The position numbers and the translations under genes were made by a program. Shown in pieces: positions 43,371 to 53,392 of a stretch of DNA of 64,000 nucleotides. Origin of the DNA: Leisingera sp. ANG-M1. GTDB lineage: Bacteria > Pseudomonadota > Alphaproteobacteria > Rhodobacterales > Rhodobacteraceae. The stretch spans positions 147,201-211,200 of the forward strand of contig NZ_JWLC01000027.1 in the NCBI RefSeq assembly GCF_000813745.1, given 5' to 3'. Under the pieces are notes generated by a model. It searched no databases, was not told where the DNA came from, and worked only from the letters and a program-made list of their open reading frames with translations. Numbering within the stretch: the stretch's first letter is position 1; each line of letters opens with the position of its first letter.

Positions 43371-45020
43371 ATGCTGCGCGCGCTTGATATCCGGGACATC
43401 CTGATCATTGATCACCTGGAGCTGAATTTTCAGCCCGGGCTGAATGTGCTGACCGGCGAGACCGGTGCCGGGAAATCCATTCTGCTGGACAGCCTTGGCT
43501 TTGTTCTGGGCTGGCGCGGCCGGGCCGAGCTGGTGCGCCAGGGTGCCAAACAGGGCGAGGTTCTGGCCGAATTCGAATTGGGTGAGGGCCATCCTGCGCA
43601 TGCGATCCTTGAGGAAGCCGGGCTGCCGGGCGGCGATGAGCTGATCCTGCGCCGGGTGAACACAGCCGAGGGGCGCAAGACCGCTTGGGTGAACGACCGC
43701 CGCTGCTCGGGCGAGGTGCTGCGGGCGCTGTCGGAAACCCTGGTAGAGCTGCACGGCCAGCATGATGACCGTGGGCTGTTGAACCCGCGGGGGCATATGG
43801 CGCTGCTGGACCAGTACGCGGATGTGCAGGGCCTGCTGGGCGAGGTGCGCGGTGCCTGGACCGGTGCCGCCAAGGCGCGCAAAACGGTGGAGGCCACCCG
43901 GGCCGCATTGGAGGCGGTGCGGGCAGAGGAGGAATTCCTGCGCCATGCCGTCGCCGAGCTGGACAAGCTGGACCCGCAGCCGGGCGAGGATGAAGCCCTG
44001 GACACCCGCCGCCGCCAGATGCAGTCGGCAGAACGCATCCGCGGCGACATCGCCCGCGCCCATGCGCTGCTGAGCGACGGCGCCGAGGGCGCCATGGGCG
44101 AGGCGCAGCGCTGGCTGGAAGGGGTTGCGGGCCAGGAAGACGATACCGGGCTGGAGGAGCCGCTGGCCGCGCTTTCGCGCGCGATGATCGAGCTGGGCGA
44201 GGCCCAGGACGGGGTTGAGCGGGTGCTGGGAACTTTGGAGTTCAACCCGGGCGAACTGGAAGATTGTGAAGAGCGCTTGTTTGCCATCCGCGGGCTGGCC
44301 CGCAAGCATGATGTGCAAGCCGATGAGCTGGCGGGTTATGCCGAAACCCTGCGCGCCAAGCTGGCGGCGCTGGATGCGGGCGATCAGAACCTGGCAGATC
44401 AGGAAACGGCGCTGAAGGCGGCGGAGGCGGCTTACACGCAGGCGGCCAAGCAGCTGGGCGCGGTGCGCCGCCAGGCGGCGGCTGCGCTGGACAAGGCCGT
44501 GATGGCCGAACTGGCGCCGCTGAAGATGGAGCGCGCCGTGTTCCAGACCCGCATCAGCACTGCCGAGCCGGGGCCGGAGGGCATGGATGCGGTGGCCTTT
44601 ACCGTGGCCACCAACCCGGGCGCGCCGGCAGGGGCCCTGAACAAGATCGCATCGGGCGGCGAGCTGAGCCGCTTTTTGCTGGCGCTGAAAGTCTGCCTGC
44701 GCGGCGAGAATGTCAGCAAGACGTTGATATTCGACGAGATCGACCGCGGTGTCGGCGGCGCGACTGCCGATGCCGTGGGCCGGCGGCTGCGCAGCCTCGC
44801 GGGCGGCGGCCAGGTGCTGGTAGTGACCCACTCGCCGCAGGTGGCGGCGCTTGGCGGCCATCACTGGCAGGTGCGCAAGCAGGTGGTCGATGGCATGACA
44901 CTGTCGCAGGTGGTGCCGCTGGCCGAAGGCGAGCGGGTGGACGAGCTTGCCCGCATGGTGTCAGGTGATACGATCACCGATGAGGCCCGTGCCGCGGCCC
45001 GGGCATTGCTGGCCGGCTGA
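43371..45020 (+). CDS. recN: DNA repair protein RecN
   Basis: RecN is an SMC-like ATPase acting in double-strand break repair. The 549-aa protein has the N-terminal Walker A in LTGETGAGKSIL, a central coiled coil (about 150-370, Ala/Glu/Arg-rich), the ABC signature region IASGGELSRFLLALK and the Walker B LIFDEIDRGVGGATADAVGR, with VTHSPQVAALG (switch His). These motifs in this order define the family. bamD-recN is a common gene pair in Rhodobacterales. Confidence 0.97.
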   Translation: MLRALDIRDILIIDHLELNFQPGLNVLTGETGAGKSILLDSLGFVLGWRGRAELVRQGAKQGEVLAEFELGEGHPAHAILEEAGLPGGDELILRRVNTAEGRKTAWVNDRRCSGEVLRALSETLVELHGQHDDRGLLNPRGHMALLDQYADVQGLLGEVRGAWTGAAKARKTVEATRAALEAVRAEEEFLRHAVAELDKLDPQPGEDEALDTRRRQMQSAERIRGDIARAHALLSDGAEGAMGEAQRWLEGVAGQEDDTGLEEPLAALSRAMIELGEAQDGVERVLGTLEFNPGELEDCEERLFAIRGLARKHDVQADELAGYAETLRAKLAALDAGDQNLADQETALKAAEAAYTQAAKQLGAVRRQAAAALDKAVMAELAPLKMERAVFQTRISTAEPGPEGMDAVAFTVATNPGAPAGALNKIASGGELSRFLLALKVCLRGENVSKTLIFDEIDRGVGGATADAVGRRLRSLAGGGQVLVVTHSPQVAALGGHHWQVRKQVVDGMTLSQVVPLAEGERVDELARMVSGDTITDEARAAARALLAG

Positions 45021-45108
45021 GCTGTTGAAATGCCGCACCGGGTGAGGGTTCCTTAACCGGCTGTGTGGCACTTTAGGCCATTGAAAACAAACGACCCGCT
45101 GGCAGGCT

Positions 45109-46791
45109 ATGGTAGAAGAAATCCGTTCGTCCCTTTCCGCAATGCTTGTCCAGTGGCTGGCGGGCCTGAAAGACATCTGGCGGGTGCTTCGGCACCGCGG
45201 CCCCAGCCAGTTCCAGTTCTGGCTGATTGCCCTGGGGATTGGCATCGCGGCGGGGTTTGCCGCCTTGTTCTTCCGCAAGGGGATCACGGCGCTGCAAGCC
45301 TGGATCTACGGCGCGCCGGACATCCACTACCTGCATTCCTTTGCGCAAGACCTGCCCTGGTACACGCTGGTCAGTATTGCCGCCGGCGGCGGGCTGGTGG
45401 TGGGGCTGATCCTGGACCGGTTCACGCCGGACGGGCGGGTGCGCTCGGTTGCTGATGTGATCGAAGGCGCTGCGCTGCACAACGGGCGGGTCGAGCACAA
45501 AGAGGGGCTGGCCTCAGCACTGGCCTCCTTCATCACCTTGTCGACGGGCGGTTCCACCGGACGCGAAGGGCCGGTGGTGCATTTGGCCGGGGTGATCTCC
45601 ACCTGGGTCAGCAACCGGATCAACGCCGACGGCATCACCGGGCGCGACCTGCTGGGCTGCGCGGTGGCGGCAGGGGTTTCGGCCAGCTTCAATGCGCCCA
45701 TCGCAGGCGCGCTGTTTGCGATGGAGGTGGTGCTGCGGCATTTTTCGGTCAATGCTTTTGCGCCGATTGTGGTGGCCTCTGTGGCCGGAACTGTGATCAA
45801 CCGGCTGGAATACGGCGATGTCACCGAGTTCACCCTGAATACGCCCGGGGCGCTGCAGTTCTATGTGGAGCTGCCGGCCTTCCTGATCCTGGGGCTGATC
45901 TGCGGGTTGGTTGCTGTGGCGCTGATGAAGGCGATCTTCTTTGCCGATAAGGTGGGCAATACGGTGCAGCAGCGGCTGCATCTGCCGCGCTGGCTGCGCC
46001 CGGCGGTGTCGGGCGCCATGCTGGGCGTTATCGCCATCTGGTATCCGCATATCATCGGTGTCGGCTATGAAACCACGGTGCTGGCGCTCACTGGCGGGCT
46101 GCTCCTGGGGCAGGCGGTGATCTTTACCGCTGTCAAGACCGCGGCTGTGGCGATCACCATGGGCGGGCGCATGGGCGGCGGCGTGTTCTCCCCTTCGCTG
46201 ATGGTCGGGGCGCTGACCGGGCTAGCCTTCGGCCTGATTGCCACTGCGGTGCTGCCGGATGTCTCCGGCACCCACACGCTTTATGCCTTTGCCGGCATGG
46301 GGGCGGTGGCAGCAGCTGTTCTCGGGGCGCCGATTTCCACCACGCTGATTGTGTTCGAGCTGACGGGCGACTGGCAGATCGGCCTGGCGGTGATGGTGTC
46401 GGTCTCGATGTCGACGGCGCTGGCCTCGCGTCTGGTGGACCGCTCCTTCTTCCTTACCCAGCTGGAAAAGCGCAACATCCACTGCGCGGCTGGCCCGCAA
46501 GCCTATCTGTTGTCGCTGATCCGGGCAGGGGCAGTGATGCGGCCGATGGGCGACAGCCGCTGTGCGCCTCTGGAAGAGTGCCGCGGGCTGGTGGAGCAGG
46601 GGCTGTGCATCCGCGCCTCCGCCTCGCTGGAGGCGGCGATGCCGGTGTTTGACCGGGCAGATGCGGTGTTCCTGCCGGTGATGATGGAGGAGGGCGGCAG
46701 TGAAGAGATTATCGGCGCGTTGTACCAGGTGGATGCCCTGAAGGCCTATAACCGGGCGCTGGCCGCCGCCGCTGCCGAAGAGCACAGATAG
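45109..46791 (+). CDS. ClC-family chloride channel / transporter
   Basis: This 560-aa inner-membrane protein has about 16-18 membrane helices of the ClC fold. The ion-path motifs are GSTGREGP (gating Glu153) and GGRMGGGVFSPS; the first GSGIP-type motif is not typical. The C-terminal 110 residues are a shortened, possibly CBS-derived cytoplasmic tail. It either carries chloride as a channel or exchanges Cl-/H+; the sequence alone does not decide. It lies 88 bp after recN, probably with its own promoter. Confidence 0.92.
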   Translation: MVEEIRSSLSAMLVQWLAGLKDIWRVLRHRGPSQFQFWLIALGIGIAAGFAALFFRKGITALQAWIYGAPDIHYLHSFAQDLPWYTLVSIAAGGGLVVGLILDRFTPDGRVRSVADVIEGAALHNGRVEHKEGLASALASFITLSTGGSTGREGPVVHLAGVISTWVSNRINADGITGRDLLGCAVAAGVSASFNAPIAGALFAMEVVLRHFSVNAFAPIVVASVAGTVINRLEYGDVTEFTLNTPGALQFYVELPAFLILGLICGLVAVALMKAIFFADKVGNTVQQRLHLPRWLRPAVSGAMLGVIAIWYPHIIGVGYETTVLALTGGLLLGQAVIFTAVKTAAVAITMGGRMGGGVFSPSLMVGALTGLAFGLIATAVLPDVSGTHTLYAFAGMGAVAAAVLGAPISTTLIVFELTGDWQIGLAVMVSVSMSTALASRLVDRSFFLTQLEKRNIHCAAGPQAYLLSLIRAGAVMRPMGDSRCAPLEECRGLVEQGLCIRASASLEAAMPVFDRADAVFLPVMMEEGGSEEIIGALYQVDALKAYNRALAAAAAEEHR

Positions 46792-47007
46792 CGGGTTGCC
46801 AGGGCTGCCCCCGTCCGTGCGGTTCGCCTGACACGGAACTGTGACCCTAAAGGGGAATTTTTTCCACTGCCTCCCCAGAACTGTGGGGAATTGGATACAC
46901 TTTGAACGTGCAGGTTAAGAAATTACTAAGAAATTCGTTGCCCGCCGCAGCACCTGCAGCAAGACTGTGAATAAAAGCAGGTCTTTCTCACTTTTGGCAG
47001 GAAAAAG

Positions 47008-47199
47008 ATGCGTAATCTCGAAATCGGCCCGCAAGAGGCTGGTGCGAACATGAAGGCGGACGAGCGGGAAAATGAACGGGCTGCGCTGGAGGCGGTGATC
47101 AATTACGCGATCCAATGCGCCCGGGAGACGGATATTCTCGGCGCAGGCGATGCGCTGGAAGAAGCCAGGCTGAACCTCAGCCGTGCTGTCCTGACCTGA
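47008..47199 (+). CDS. Small hypothetical protein (63 aa)
   Basis: I do not recognise this protein. It starts with an ATG preceded by AGGAAAAAG and has an acidic, predicted all-helical sequence (ADERENERAALEAVINYAIQ, then ETDILGAGDALEEARLNLSR), with no membrane segment or cysteine motif beyond one Cys. The regular heptad-like hydrophobics suggest a helical hairpin. The upstream 216 bp contain an AT-rich patch and a CCCCA-N6-TGGGG hairpin at about 46873-46888; the terminator at 47318-47346 follows 120 bp later. Coding is supported by start context and composition only. Confidence 0.55.
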   Translation: MRNLEIGPQEAGANMKADERENERAALEAVINYAIQCARETDILGAGDALEEARLNLSRAVLT

Positions 47200-47317
47200 C
47201 TGGTTCCCAATTGCCGCGAGGCACTCCCAGCGCCCGGACCCAGGGCGGCGGAATATTTGTTTTAGTCTTTAGCTCTGACGGTGCGGTCCCCGCTGCCGGA
47301 CACAAAAATGGACACAA

Positions 47318-47346
47318 AAAAACCGGCACTCAACGCGCCGGTTTTT
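47318..47346. terminator. Bidirectional terminator
   Basis: AAAAACCGGC and GCCGGTTTTT (10-bp perfect arms, 9-nt loop) are flanked by A-rich and T-rich tracts, so the element can stop transcription on both strands: the small gene on the plus strand and the DUF427 gene on the minus strand. Confidence 0.85.
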
Positions 47347-47402
47347 GAGTTTTCAGGGTGATGCAGCCGGGCCCCGCCGGGGGGGCAGGGCGGGAAGCCG
47401 GT

Positions 47403-47744
47403 TCAGACCTGCTCCACCTTGACAGAATCGCTCAGAACAAAGGCCAGGTAGCCTTTGATTTCGGCCACGGCCTCGATCGGATCTTCATAGCTCCAAGCGG
47501 CGTTTTCGGTGACCGAGGATTTATTGGCGATCGAATAGTAGCTGGCATCGCCCTTGTGCGGGCAATGGCTGGTCTTTTCGGTCTTGTCGAAGAAGGCCAT
47601 CGCCAGATCGCCGCGCGGGAAATAGATGACCGGATCCAGATCGCCCTCAGACAGCTCCAGAGCGTTGGAGCTTTCCCCCAACACGGCGCCGCCGGAGCGG
47701 ACGGTCCAGGTGCCTTCGGCCTTGCGGATGCGGATAGTGGTCAT
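47403..47744 (-). CDS. DUF427 domain protein
   Basis: This 113-aa protein is the DUF427 beta-tent domain: [53 protein letters not shown], and [20 protein letters not shown] all match the family pattern, including the HCPxKG motif. The family has no established function. The ATG at 47744 is chosen for the family N-terminus. It ends near the bidirectional terminator and lies 73 bp downstream of the aminopeptidase gene on the same strand. Confidence 0.9.
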   Translation of the reverse strand: MTTIRIRKAEGTWTVRSGGAVLGESSNALELSEGDLDPVIYFPRGDLAMAFFDKTEKTSHCPHKGDASYYSIANKSSVTENAAWSYEDPIEAVAEIKGYLAFVLSDSVKVEQV

Positions 47745-47817
47745 GCGTGTTTTCCCATTCTCTTCGTTCGTGTCGTCTTTGCTCAGTCTATGTAGCAGCC
47801 TATGTAACAATCGCGTG

Positions 47818-49608
47818 TCACAAGGGGGCGGTTGCGGCATCAAGCCACGCCTTTGCGGCGGGGCTGAGCTGTGCTGCGGTCTTTTCGGCCACCTCCTGGT
47901 GGTAGGCATTCAGCCAGTCCCGTTCGCAGGCGGTAAGCATTGCCACGTTTACCAGCCGCCGGTCAATGGGGGCAAAGGTCAGGGTGCGCCAGCAAAGCAT
48001 CTCGCGCTCCGGATCGCTGGTCTCAAGCGCCGGGGCCTCCTGGGCAACGATCAGGTTCTCGATGCGGATGCCAAAGGCGCCTTCGCGGTAGTAGCCGGGC
48101 TCGTTTGACAGGATCATGCCGGGTTCAAACGGCACGTGGCTGGTGCGGGCAAGGCGCTGCGGGCCCTCGTGGACACTTAGATAGGCGCCAACACCGTGGC
48201 CAAGCCCATGGTTGAAGTCCTGTCCTGCCAGCCACAGCGGCATCCGGCCGATGGCCTCGATATCGCGGCCCGCAAGCCCCTTGGGCCAGCGCAGGCGGGA
48301 CATGGCGATCATGCCCTGTAGCACGCGGGTATATGCGTTGCGTTCCTCCTCACCGGGCGTGCCGATGGCAATGGTGCGGGTGATGTCGGTGGTGCCGTCC
48401 AGGTACTGGCCGCCGCTGTCGAGCACCAGGAGGTGGCCGTCCTCCAGCCGGGTGTCGGTCTCGTCAGTGACCCGGTAGTGCATGACGGCGCCGTTTTCGC
48501 CGGTGCCTGCGATGGTTTCAAAGCTAATGTCGCGTAAGGAAGGGTCCTGACGGCGGAACTCTTCCAGCTTCTTGACCACGCCGATTTCGGTAAGGGTTCC
48601 GGGCGCCTGTGCATCGAGCCAGGCCAGGAGCTCGATCACGGCGGCACCATCGCGCAGATGCGCTGCGGCGCTGCCTGCGATTTCAGCCGCGTTTTTGCGG
48701 GCCTTGGGCAGGGCGCAGGGGTCGCCTGCGGGCACCAGACGGTCTCCCAATGCGTCGGCCACGATTTGCGGCAGGGTGCCGCTGTCAGCTGCGACCGAGC
48801 CGTTGAGCGCGGCGGCGGCCTGCAGGAAGTCTTCGGGCGCGAGCAGCGTGACCGAGGGGCCGAAGTGGCCCTTAAGGCCTGCAAGTTTTTCCGCCGCCAT
48901 GAACAGGTCCACGCGGGCATCGCTGTGCAGGATGGCAAAGCCATGCGCCACCGGGTTACGGGCCACATCGCCGCCGCGGATGTTCAAGAGCCACATGATG
49001 CTGTCGGGCAGGGTGATGACAGCCGCCGCCTGGCCTGCATCCTGCAGGCCCTTGGCGAGGCGGGCGCATTTGTCCGCAGCACTTTCGCCCGCGTAGTCCA
49101 GCGGGTGCGCTGCCACAGGCTGCATCGGCGGCGCGGGCTGATCCGCCCAGATGCGGTCCACCAGGTTTTCGCATTGCACCAGGGTGATGCTGCTGCCTTT
49201 CAGCTCGCGGGTGAGGGAGGTGATCTGTCCTGCAGCATGCAGCCAGGGGTCGAAGCCGACATTTCCGCCCTGCGGCAGCTGTTCTTTCAGCCAGTCCGCC
49301 AGCTGCACTTCGGGCCAGGGGACAGGGGTGTACTCCTCTGCAACTTGCCGTTTCACCTGGGTGCGGTAGCGGCCGTCGATAAAGACGCCGGCGATGTCCC
49401 GGAGCACGGCGCAGAATCCGGCCGAGCCGGTGAAGCCGGTGAGCCAGCCCAGCCGTTCGTCGCGGGGCGCCACGTATTCGCCCTGATGGGCATCGGCGCG
49501 GGGCACCAGAAAGCCGTCGAGGTTTTCTGCGGCCAGCTCCTTGCGCAATGCTGCCAGCCGCGGCGGGCCTTGCTCCGGGCGCGCGGTCACATCGAAGGTC
49601 TGATACAT
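47818..49608 (-). CDS. Xaa-Pro aminopeptidase (M24B, aminopeptidase P family)
   Basis: This cytoplasmic di-metal peptidase removes the N-terminal residue when proline follows. The 596-aa form is the long, three-domain (APP1-like) type: two creatinase/prolidase N-terminal domains (about 1-300) and a pita-bread catalytic domain. The metal ligands are visible in [19 protein letters not shown] (two Asp), [17 protein letters not shown] (His) and [17 protein letters not shown] (two Glu). The ATG at 49608 after GGAGAG is chosen. It is upstream of DUF427 on the same strand and preceded by a hairpin-rich spacer. Confidence 0.95.
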   Translation of the reverse strand: MYQTFDVTARPEQGPPRLAALRKELAAENLDGFLVPRADAHQGEYVAPRDERLGWLTGFTGSAGFCAVLRDIAGVFIDGRYRTQVKRQVAEEYTPVPWPEVQLADWLKEQLPQGGNVGFDPWLHAAGQITSLTRELKGSSITLVQCENLVDRIWADQPAPPMQPVAAHPLDYAGESAADKCARLAKGLQDAGQAAAVITLPDSIMWLLNIRGGDVARNPVAHGFAILHSDARVDLFMAAEKLAGLKGHFGPSVTLLAPEDFLQAAAALNGSVAADSGTLPQIVADALGDRLVPAGDPCALPKARKNAAEIAGSAAAHLRDGAAVIELLAWLDAQAPGTLTEIGVVKKLEEFRRQDPSLRDISFETIAGTGENGAVMHYRVTDETDTRLEDGHLLVLDSGGQYLDGTTDITRTIAIGTPGEEERNAYTRVLQGMIAMSRLRWPKGLAGRDIEAIGRMPLWLAGQDFNHGLGHGVGAYLSVHEGPQRLARTSHVPFEPGMILSNEPGYYREGAFGIRIENLIVAQEAPALETSDPEREMLCWRTLTFAPIDRRLVNVAMLTACERDWLNAYHQEVAEKTAAQLSPAAKAWLDAATAPL

Positions 49609-49773
49609 GGGGCAACTCTCCTGCTTGACGGGCGGGGCGGCTGGGGGCGCTGGCCCCTGGCGGCAAAGAAAAGGCGCGGAAAGCTTCCGCGCATTCCTTC
49701 TTGTCCCAAATCGCCCCGCGGCTGGCAAGCCCGGCGGGCAGAGAATGACAGGGACCTTGCGGCATTAGGGAAA

Positions 49774-49913
49774 CGGGAGGCTCCCGCCCGGGCTTGGGAG
49801 CATCGAAGATGCTCCCCGCCCCGTTGGGCCGGGCACCGGAGGCAAAGCCTCCGGTGCCGCCGCGCGCGAATGCGCGCGGCCACGCCCAAGGCTTTTGGCG
49901 GCATCTTTGATGC
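49774..49913. repeat. Run of four to five consecutive perfect hairpins
   Basis: In order: CGGGAG-G-CTCCCG (49774-49786), GGGAGCATC-GAA-GATGCTCCC (49796-49816), GGCACCGGAGGC-AAA and its complement (49832-49858), CCGCGCGC-GAAT-GCGCGCGG (49860-49879), and GCATC-TTT-GATGC (49901-49913). The stems differ in sequence, so this is a structural rather than a sequence repeat. It fills most of the 356-bp gap between cobT and the aminopeptidase gene. No gene is supported in the gap. Confidence 0.9.
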
Positions 49914-49964
49914 AGGCCAAAGGCGCGGGAGAGCTGCCCTGGCACCTTGCTCCGGCGGCTGCTG

Positions 49965-51842
49965 TCAGCTGGCGCGTTTCATGCCCATGACGCGGGCGCG
50001 GGCGCGCGGGTCGCTGTCGAACAGCGCGGCAAGCTGTTCGGTCATGGCGCCGGCCAGCTGCTCCACATCGGTAATGGTCACTGCCCGTTCGTAATAGCGG
50101 GTCACGTCGTGGCCGATGCCGATCGCCAGCAGCTCCACCTGCTTTTTCTTCTCCACCATGGCAATCACGTCGCGCAGGTGTTTCTCCAGGTAATTTGCCG
50201 GGTTCACCGAGAGCGTCGAATCGTCCACCGGAGCGCCGTCCGAAATCACCATCAGGATCTTGCGCGCCTCGGGGCGCCCGGCCATCCGGCGGTGGGCCCA
50301 TTCCAGCGCCTCGCCGTCGATGTTTTCCTTCAGCAGGCCCTCTTTCATCATCAGGCCCAGGTTGGCGCGGGTGCGGCGCATCGGGGCGTCGGCGCCCTTG
50401 TAGATGATGTGGCGCAGGTCGTTGAGGCGGCCGGGCTGCTGCGGGCGGCCTTCGTTCAGCCAGGCCTCGCGCGCCATGCCGCCTTTCCAGGCACGGGTGG
50501 TGAACCCGAGGATTTCGACCTTCACGTTGCAGCGTTCCAGCGTGCGGGCCAGTACGTCGGCGCAGATCGCGGCGATCGAGATCGGGCGGCCGCGCATGGA
50601 ACCGGAGTTGTCCAGCAGCAGCGTCACCACAGTGTCGCGGAACTCGGTGTCTTTCTCGACCTTGAACGACAGAGGTGTGGTCGGGTTGGCGACAACCCGG
50701 GCCAGGCGGCCGGCATCCAGGATGCCTTCCTCGCGGTCGAACTCCCAGGAGCGGTTCTGCTGCGCCTGCAGGCGGCGCTGCAGCTTGTTGGCAAGGCGTG
50801 ACACTGCGCCTTTGAGCGGCTCCAGCTGCTGGTCGAGATACGCACGCAAGCGTTCCAGTTCAGCGGGCTCGGCCAGGTCTTCGGCAGCGATTTCCTCGTC
50901 GTGGGTGTCGAGAAACACCTTGTAGTCGGGATCCGCTTCGGAGGCGGGCGGCGGCGCAGGCGGCTCCAGCGGCGCCTCGCCGTCGGGCATTTCGGTCTCT
51001 TCCGACAGCTCGTCCTCGGCCATCTCGTCCATCGAGACCTGGGCCTGGCTTTCGTCCTGCTGCTGCTCCTGGCTCTGCTCGGGGGATGCGTCGGCCTGCT
51101 CCTCTTCCGAGTCATCCTGGCCGGTGCTGTCCGGATCGTCCTGCTCTTCGGCGTTGTCCTCGGCCTCGTCGTTGGCGTCGTCATCCAGCTCGTCCGGGTC
51201 GTCGCCCAGCTGGTCGCCGTAGCCAAGGTCGGAAATGATCTGCCGCGCCAGCTTGGCGAATGCCGCCTGATCAGCAATGGTTTCGTCCAGGTTTTCCAGC
51301 GTGCCGCCGGCCTGGGATTCGATGAAGCCGCGCCACAGCTCCATGATGTTGGAAGCCCCTTCGGGCAGCTCGCGGCCGGTCGCCAGATGGCGCACCAGGA
51401 AGCCTGCGGCTGCGGCCAGCGGCGCCTCGGAGGAGGACTTCATCTGGTCATAGCCGCGGCGGATCGACTCGTTGCGGATCTTGACGTCGATGTTCGACGC
51501 GGTGCCGGGCATGTGGCGTGCGCCCATCGCCTCGCAGCGGGCGGTTTCCATCGCCTCATAGAGGTCGCGGGCCATTTCGCCCTGCGGCACATATTTGGCG
51601 TGGGTGGCGTCGTCGTGGAACTTGTGGCGCAAGGCCAGTGCGTCGGCGGTGCCGCGGGCCAGCAGCACTTCCTCGCGGGTCATCCGGCGGGAGACCTGCG
51701 GCAGCCGCATCGAGTCGCCCGACAGGCCTGAGGGATCGACGGTGTAGCTGACCGACAGCTCCGGGTCGTTGGCCATCACCTTGGTGGCTTCGGCCAGCGC
51801 CTTCTTGAACGGATCGGCTGGGTTGTCGTTTGGCTTTTTCAT
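49965..51842 (-). CDS. cobT: Cobaltochelatase subunit CobT
   Basis: CobT works with CobS and CobN to insert cobalt into hydrogenobyrinic acid a,c-diamide in aerobic cobalamin synthesis. The 625-aa protein has a helical N-terminal part, a long acidic region rich in Asp/Glu/Gln (about 215-300), and a C-terminal von Willebrand factor A domain with the MIDAS motif [12 protein letters not shown] (Asp near residue 411). It is encoded downstream of cobS on the same strand (167 bp apart, with a hairpin array between). cobN is not in the window. Confidence 0.96.
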   Translation of the reverse strand: MKKPNDNPADPFKKALAEATKVMANDPELSVSYTVDPSGLSGDSMRLPQVSRRMTREEVLLARGTADALALRHKFHDDATHAKYVPQGEMARDLYEAMETARCEAMGARHMPGTASNIDVKIRNESIRRGYDQMKSSSEAPLAAAAGFLVRHLATGRELPEGASNIMELWRGFIESQAGGTLENLDETIADQAAFAKLARQIISDLGYGDQLGDDPDELDDDANDEAEDNAEEQDDPDSTGQDDSEEEQADASPEQSQEQQQDESQAQVSMDEMAEDELSEETEMPDGEAPLEPPAPPPASEADPDYKVFLDTHDEEIAAEDLAEPAELERLRAYLDQQLEPLKGAVSRLANKLQRRLQAQQNRSWEFDREEGILDAGRLARVVANPTTPLSFKVEKDTEFRDTVVTLLLDNSGSMRGRPISIAAICADVLARTLERCNVKVEILGFTTRAWKGGMAREAWLNEGRPQQPGRLNDLRHIIYKGADAPMRRTRANLGLMMKEGLLKENIDGEALEWAHRRMAGRPEARKILMVISDGAPVDDSTLSVNPANYLEKHLRDVIAMVEKKKQVELLAIGIGHDVTRYYERAVTITDVEQLAGAMTEQLAALFDSDPRARARVMGMKRAS

Positions 51843-51911
51843 GGTCGCACCTTATCCGCTTGTCAGCATCGCCTTAGCCTCCGGTAAAGTCCAGTGGGCG
51901 GGCTGCGGTTA

Positions 51912-51997
51912 GGGCAGCGCCCGTCCCGGCGGGGCAGGAAGCGAAGCGCCCGCCCCGTGGGGGGCGGGTCGGGCGCTGCCCGGCCTTTCGGCCGGGC
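51912..51997. repeat. Nested hairpins between cobS and cobT
   Basis: GGGCAGCGCCCG (51912-51923) pairs perfectly with 51970-51981. Inside are further GC stems, and GCCCGGCC-TTTC-GGCCGGGC (51978-51997) shares its first bases with the outer arm. These structures lie between cobS stop and cobT start, where they could act on coupling or stability. Confidence 0.8.
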
Positions 51998-52009
51998 GGC
52001 ACGTCAAAA

Positions 52010-52996
52010 TCAGCCCAGCGAGACGCTGGCGGCGCTTTCCGGCAGTTCTTCGTCGAAGCAGCGCTGGTAGAACTCGGCCACGGTCTGGCGCTCCAGCTCG
52101 TCGCATTTGTTCAGGAACGACAGGCGGAAGGCATAGCCCACATTGCGGAAGATCTCGGCGTTCTGGGCCCAGTTGATCACAGTCCGCGGCGACATCACAG
52201 TGGACAGATCGCCGTTCATGAAGGCGGTACGGGTCAGGTCTGCAACGGTCACCATCTGGCTGATGGTCTTGCGGCCTGCTTCGGTGTTGTAATGCGGTGC
52301 CTTCGACAGGATGATCGCGGCCTCGGCATCGTGGCTCAGGTAGTTCAGGGTCGAGACCAGCGACCAGCGGTCCATCTGGGCCTGGTTGATCTGCTGGGTG
52401 CCGTGGTAGAGGCCGGTGGTGTCGCCGAGGCCGACGGTGTTGGCGGTGGCGAACAGGCGGAAGAACGGGTTCGGGGTGATGATCTCGTTCTGGTCCAGCA
52501 GGGTCAGCTTGCCGTCATGTTCAAGAACACGCTGAATCACGAACATCACGTCGGCGCGGCCTGCGTCGTATTCGTCGAACACGATTGCGACAGGGTTGCG
52601 CAGCGCCCAAGGCAGAATGCCCTCGTGGAATTCAGTGACCTGCTTGCCGTCGCGCAGCTTGATCGCGTCCTTGCCGATCAGGTCGATCCGGGAGATGTGG
52701 CTGTCGAGGTTCACGCGGACAGAGGGCCAGTTCAGGCGGGCGGCGACCTGCTCGATGTGGGTCGATTTACCGGTGCCGTGGTAGCCCTGGATCATAACGC
52801 GGCGGTTGTGGCTGAAGCCCGCCAGGATGGCCAGCGTGGTTTCCGGGTCGAACTTGTAGGTCGGGTCCAGTGCCGGCACCCGGTCGGAGCCTTCGGCAAA
52901 GCCCTTGACCGTCATGTCAGTGTCGATCCCGAATACGTCACGCACCGAAACCGCTTCAGTCGGTTTCGCGTTCATGTCCACAAAGCCCTCGGTCAT
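52010..52996 (-). CDS. cobS: Cobaltochelatase AAA+ subunit CobS
   Basis: CobS is the AAA+ ATPase that drives cobalt insertion with CobT and CobN. The 328 residues include the N-terminal VFGID-type motif ([17 protein letters not shown]), Walker A in [10 protein letters not shown] (71-79), Walker B/sensor region [13 protein letters not shown] and the [13 protein letters not shown] loop, all matching the BchI/CobS family. Start ATG 52996 is used; ATG 52975 ([10 protein letters not shown]) is equally possible. It is transcribed with cobT, which follows it. Confidence 0.96.
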   Translation of the reverse strand: MTEGFVDMNAKPTEAVSVRDVFGIDTDMTVKGFAEGSDRVPALDPTYKFDPETTLAILAGFSHNRRVMIQGYHGTGKSTHIEQVAARLNWPSVRVNLDSHISRIDLIGKDAIKLRDGKQVTEFHEGILPWALRNPVAIVFDEYDAGRADVMFVIQRVLEHDGKLTLLDQNEIITPNPFFRLFATANTVGLGDTTGLYHGTQQINQAQMDRWSLVSTLNYLSHDAEAAIILSKAPHYNTEAGRKTISQMVTVADLTRTAFMNGDLSTVMSPRTVINWAQNAEIFRNVGYAFRLSFLNKCDELERQTVAEFYQRCFDEELPESAASVSLG

Positions 52997-53392
52997 CCCA
53001 GTCGATCCTTATCTCTCTTCCCTGTGTTCAGGGTCCAATCCGCGGGATTGGTGCCCGATCTGGCGCCCGCGCGCAAGGGAAAGTCGCGCCTCAATCCAGC
53101 TGATGATGCGATTGTGCCGGAACTGGACAGGCTGCGGCCTGAGATGCAGCCGGAGGCAGCGCGGGGCGGCAACGAAACAGCGCCCCCGGCCGGGCAGCAG
53201 GGGGCGCATTTTCACCGGCTCTTGTCTCGCTTCGGGGGGGTAAGCTGCGGCCGGCACATCTTTGCGTAGCCCGAGGGGCAGCAGGCGTCAAAGCGGCCGG
53301 GGGCAATCGTTAATTTTCGGCAAAAGACCGCCCATGGCTGGGGCGGCCGGGACGGTCTTTTCACGGGAGGGGGTAAGCTGGGCGGGCAGGAG
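52997..53392. other. Intergenic region upstream of cobS
   Basis: Besides the terminator at 53322-53361, this 396-bp gap holds an 8-bp GCGCCCCC/GGGGGCGC hairpin (53180-53207) followed by ATTTTC on the plus strand. I see no cobalamin riboswitch-like element and no convincing gene; the short open frames across it have neither start signals nor recognisable products. Confidence 0.5.
53322..53361 (-). terminator. Terminator of the BLUF-like gene
   Basis: AAAAGACCG and CGGTCTTTT (9-bp perfect arms, 53322-53330 and 53353-53361) enclose an inner GC stem. On the minus strand the structure ends in UUUU. It lies 31 bp after the stop of the BLUF-like gene. Confidence 0.75.

Noticed and set aside
47281..47346. 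Phage attachment site suggested by the repeated GGACACAAAA before the terminator
   Set aside because: The repeat is short, no integrase or tRNA is next to it, and the terminator explains the A/T-rich part.
52997..53100. Cobalamin riboswitch upstream of cobS
   Set aside because: No B12-box-like sequence or expected stem arrangement is visible.
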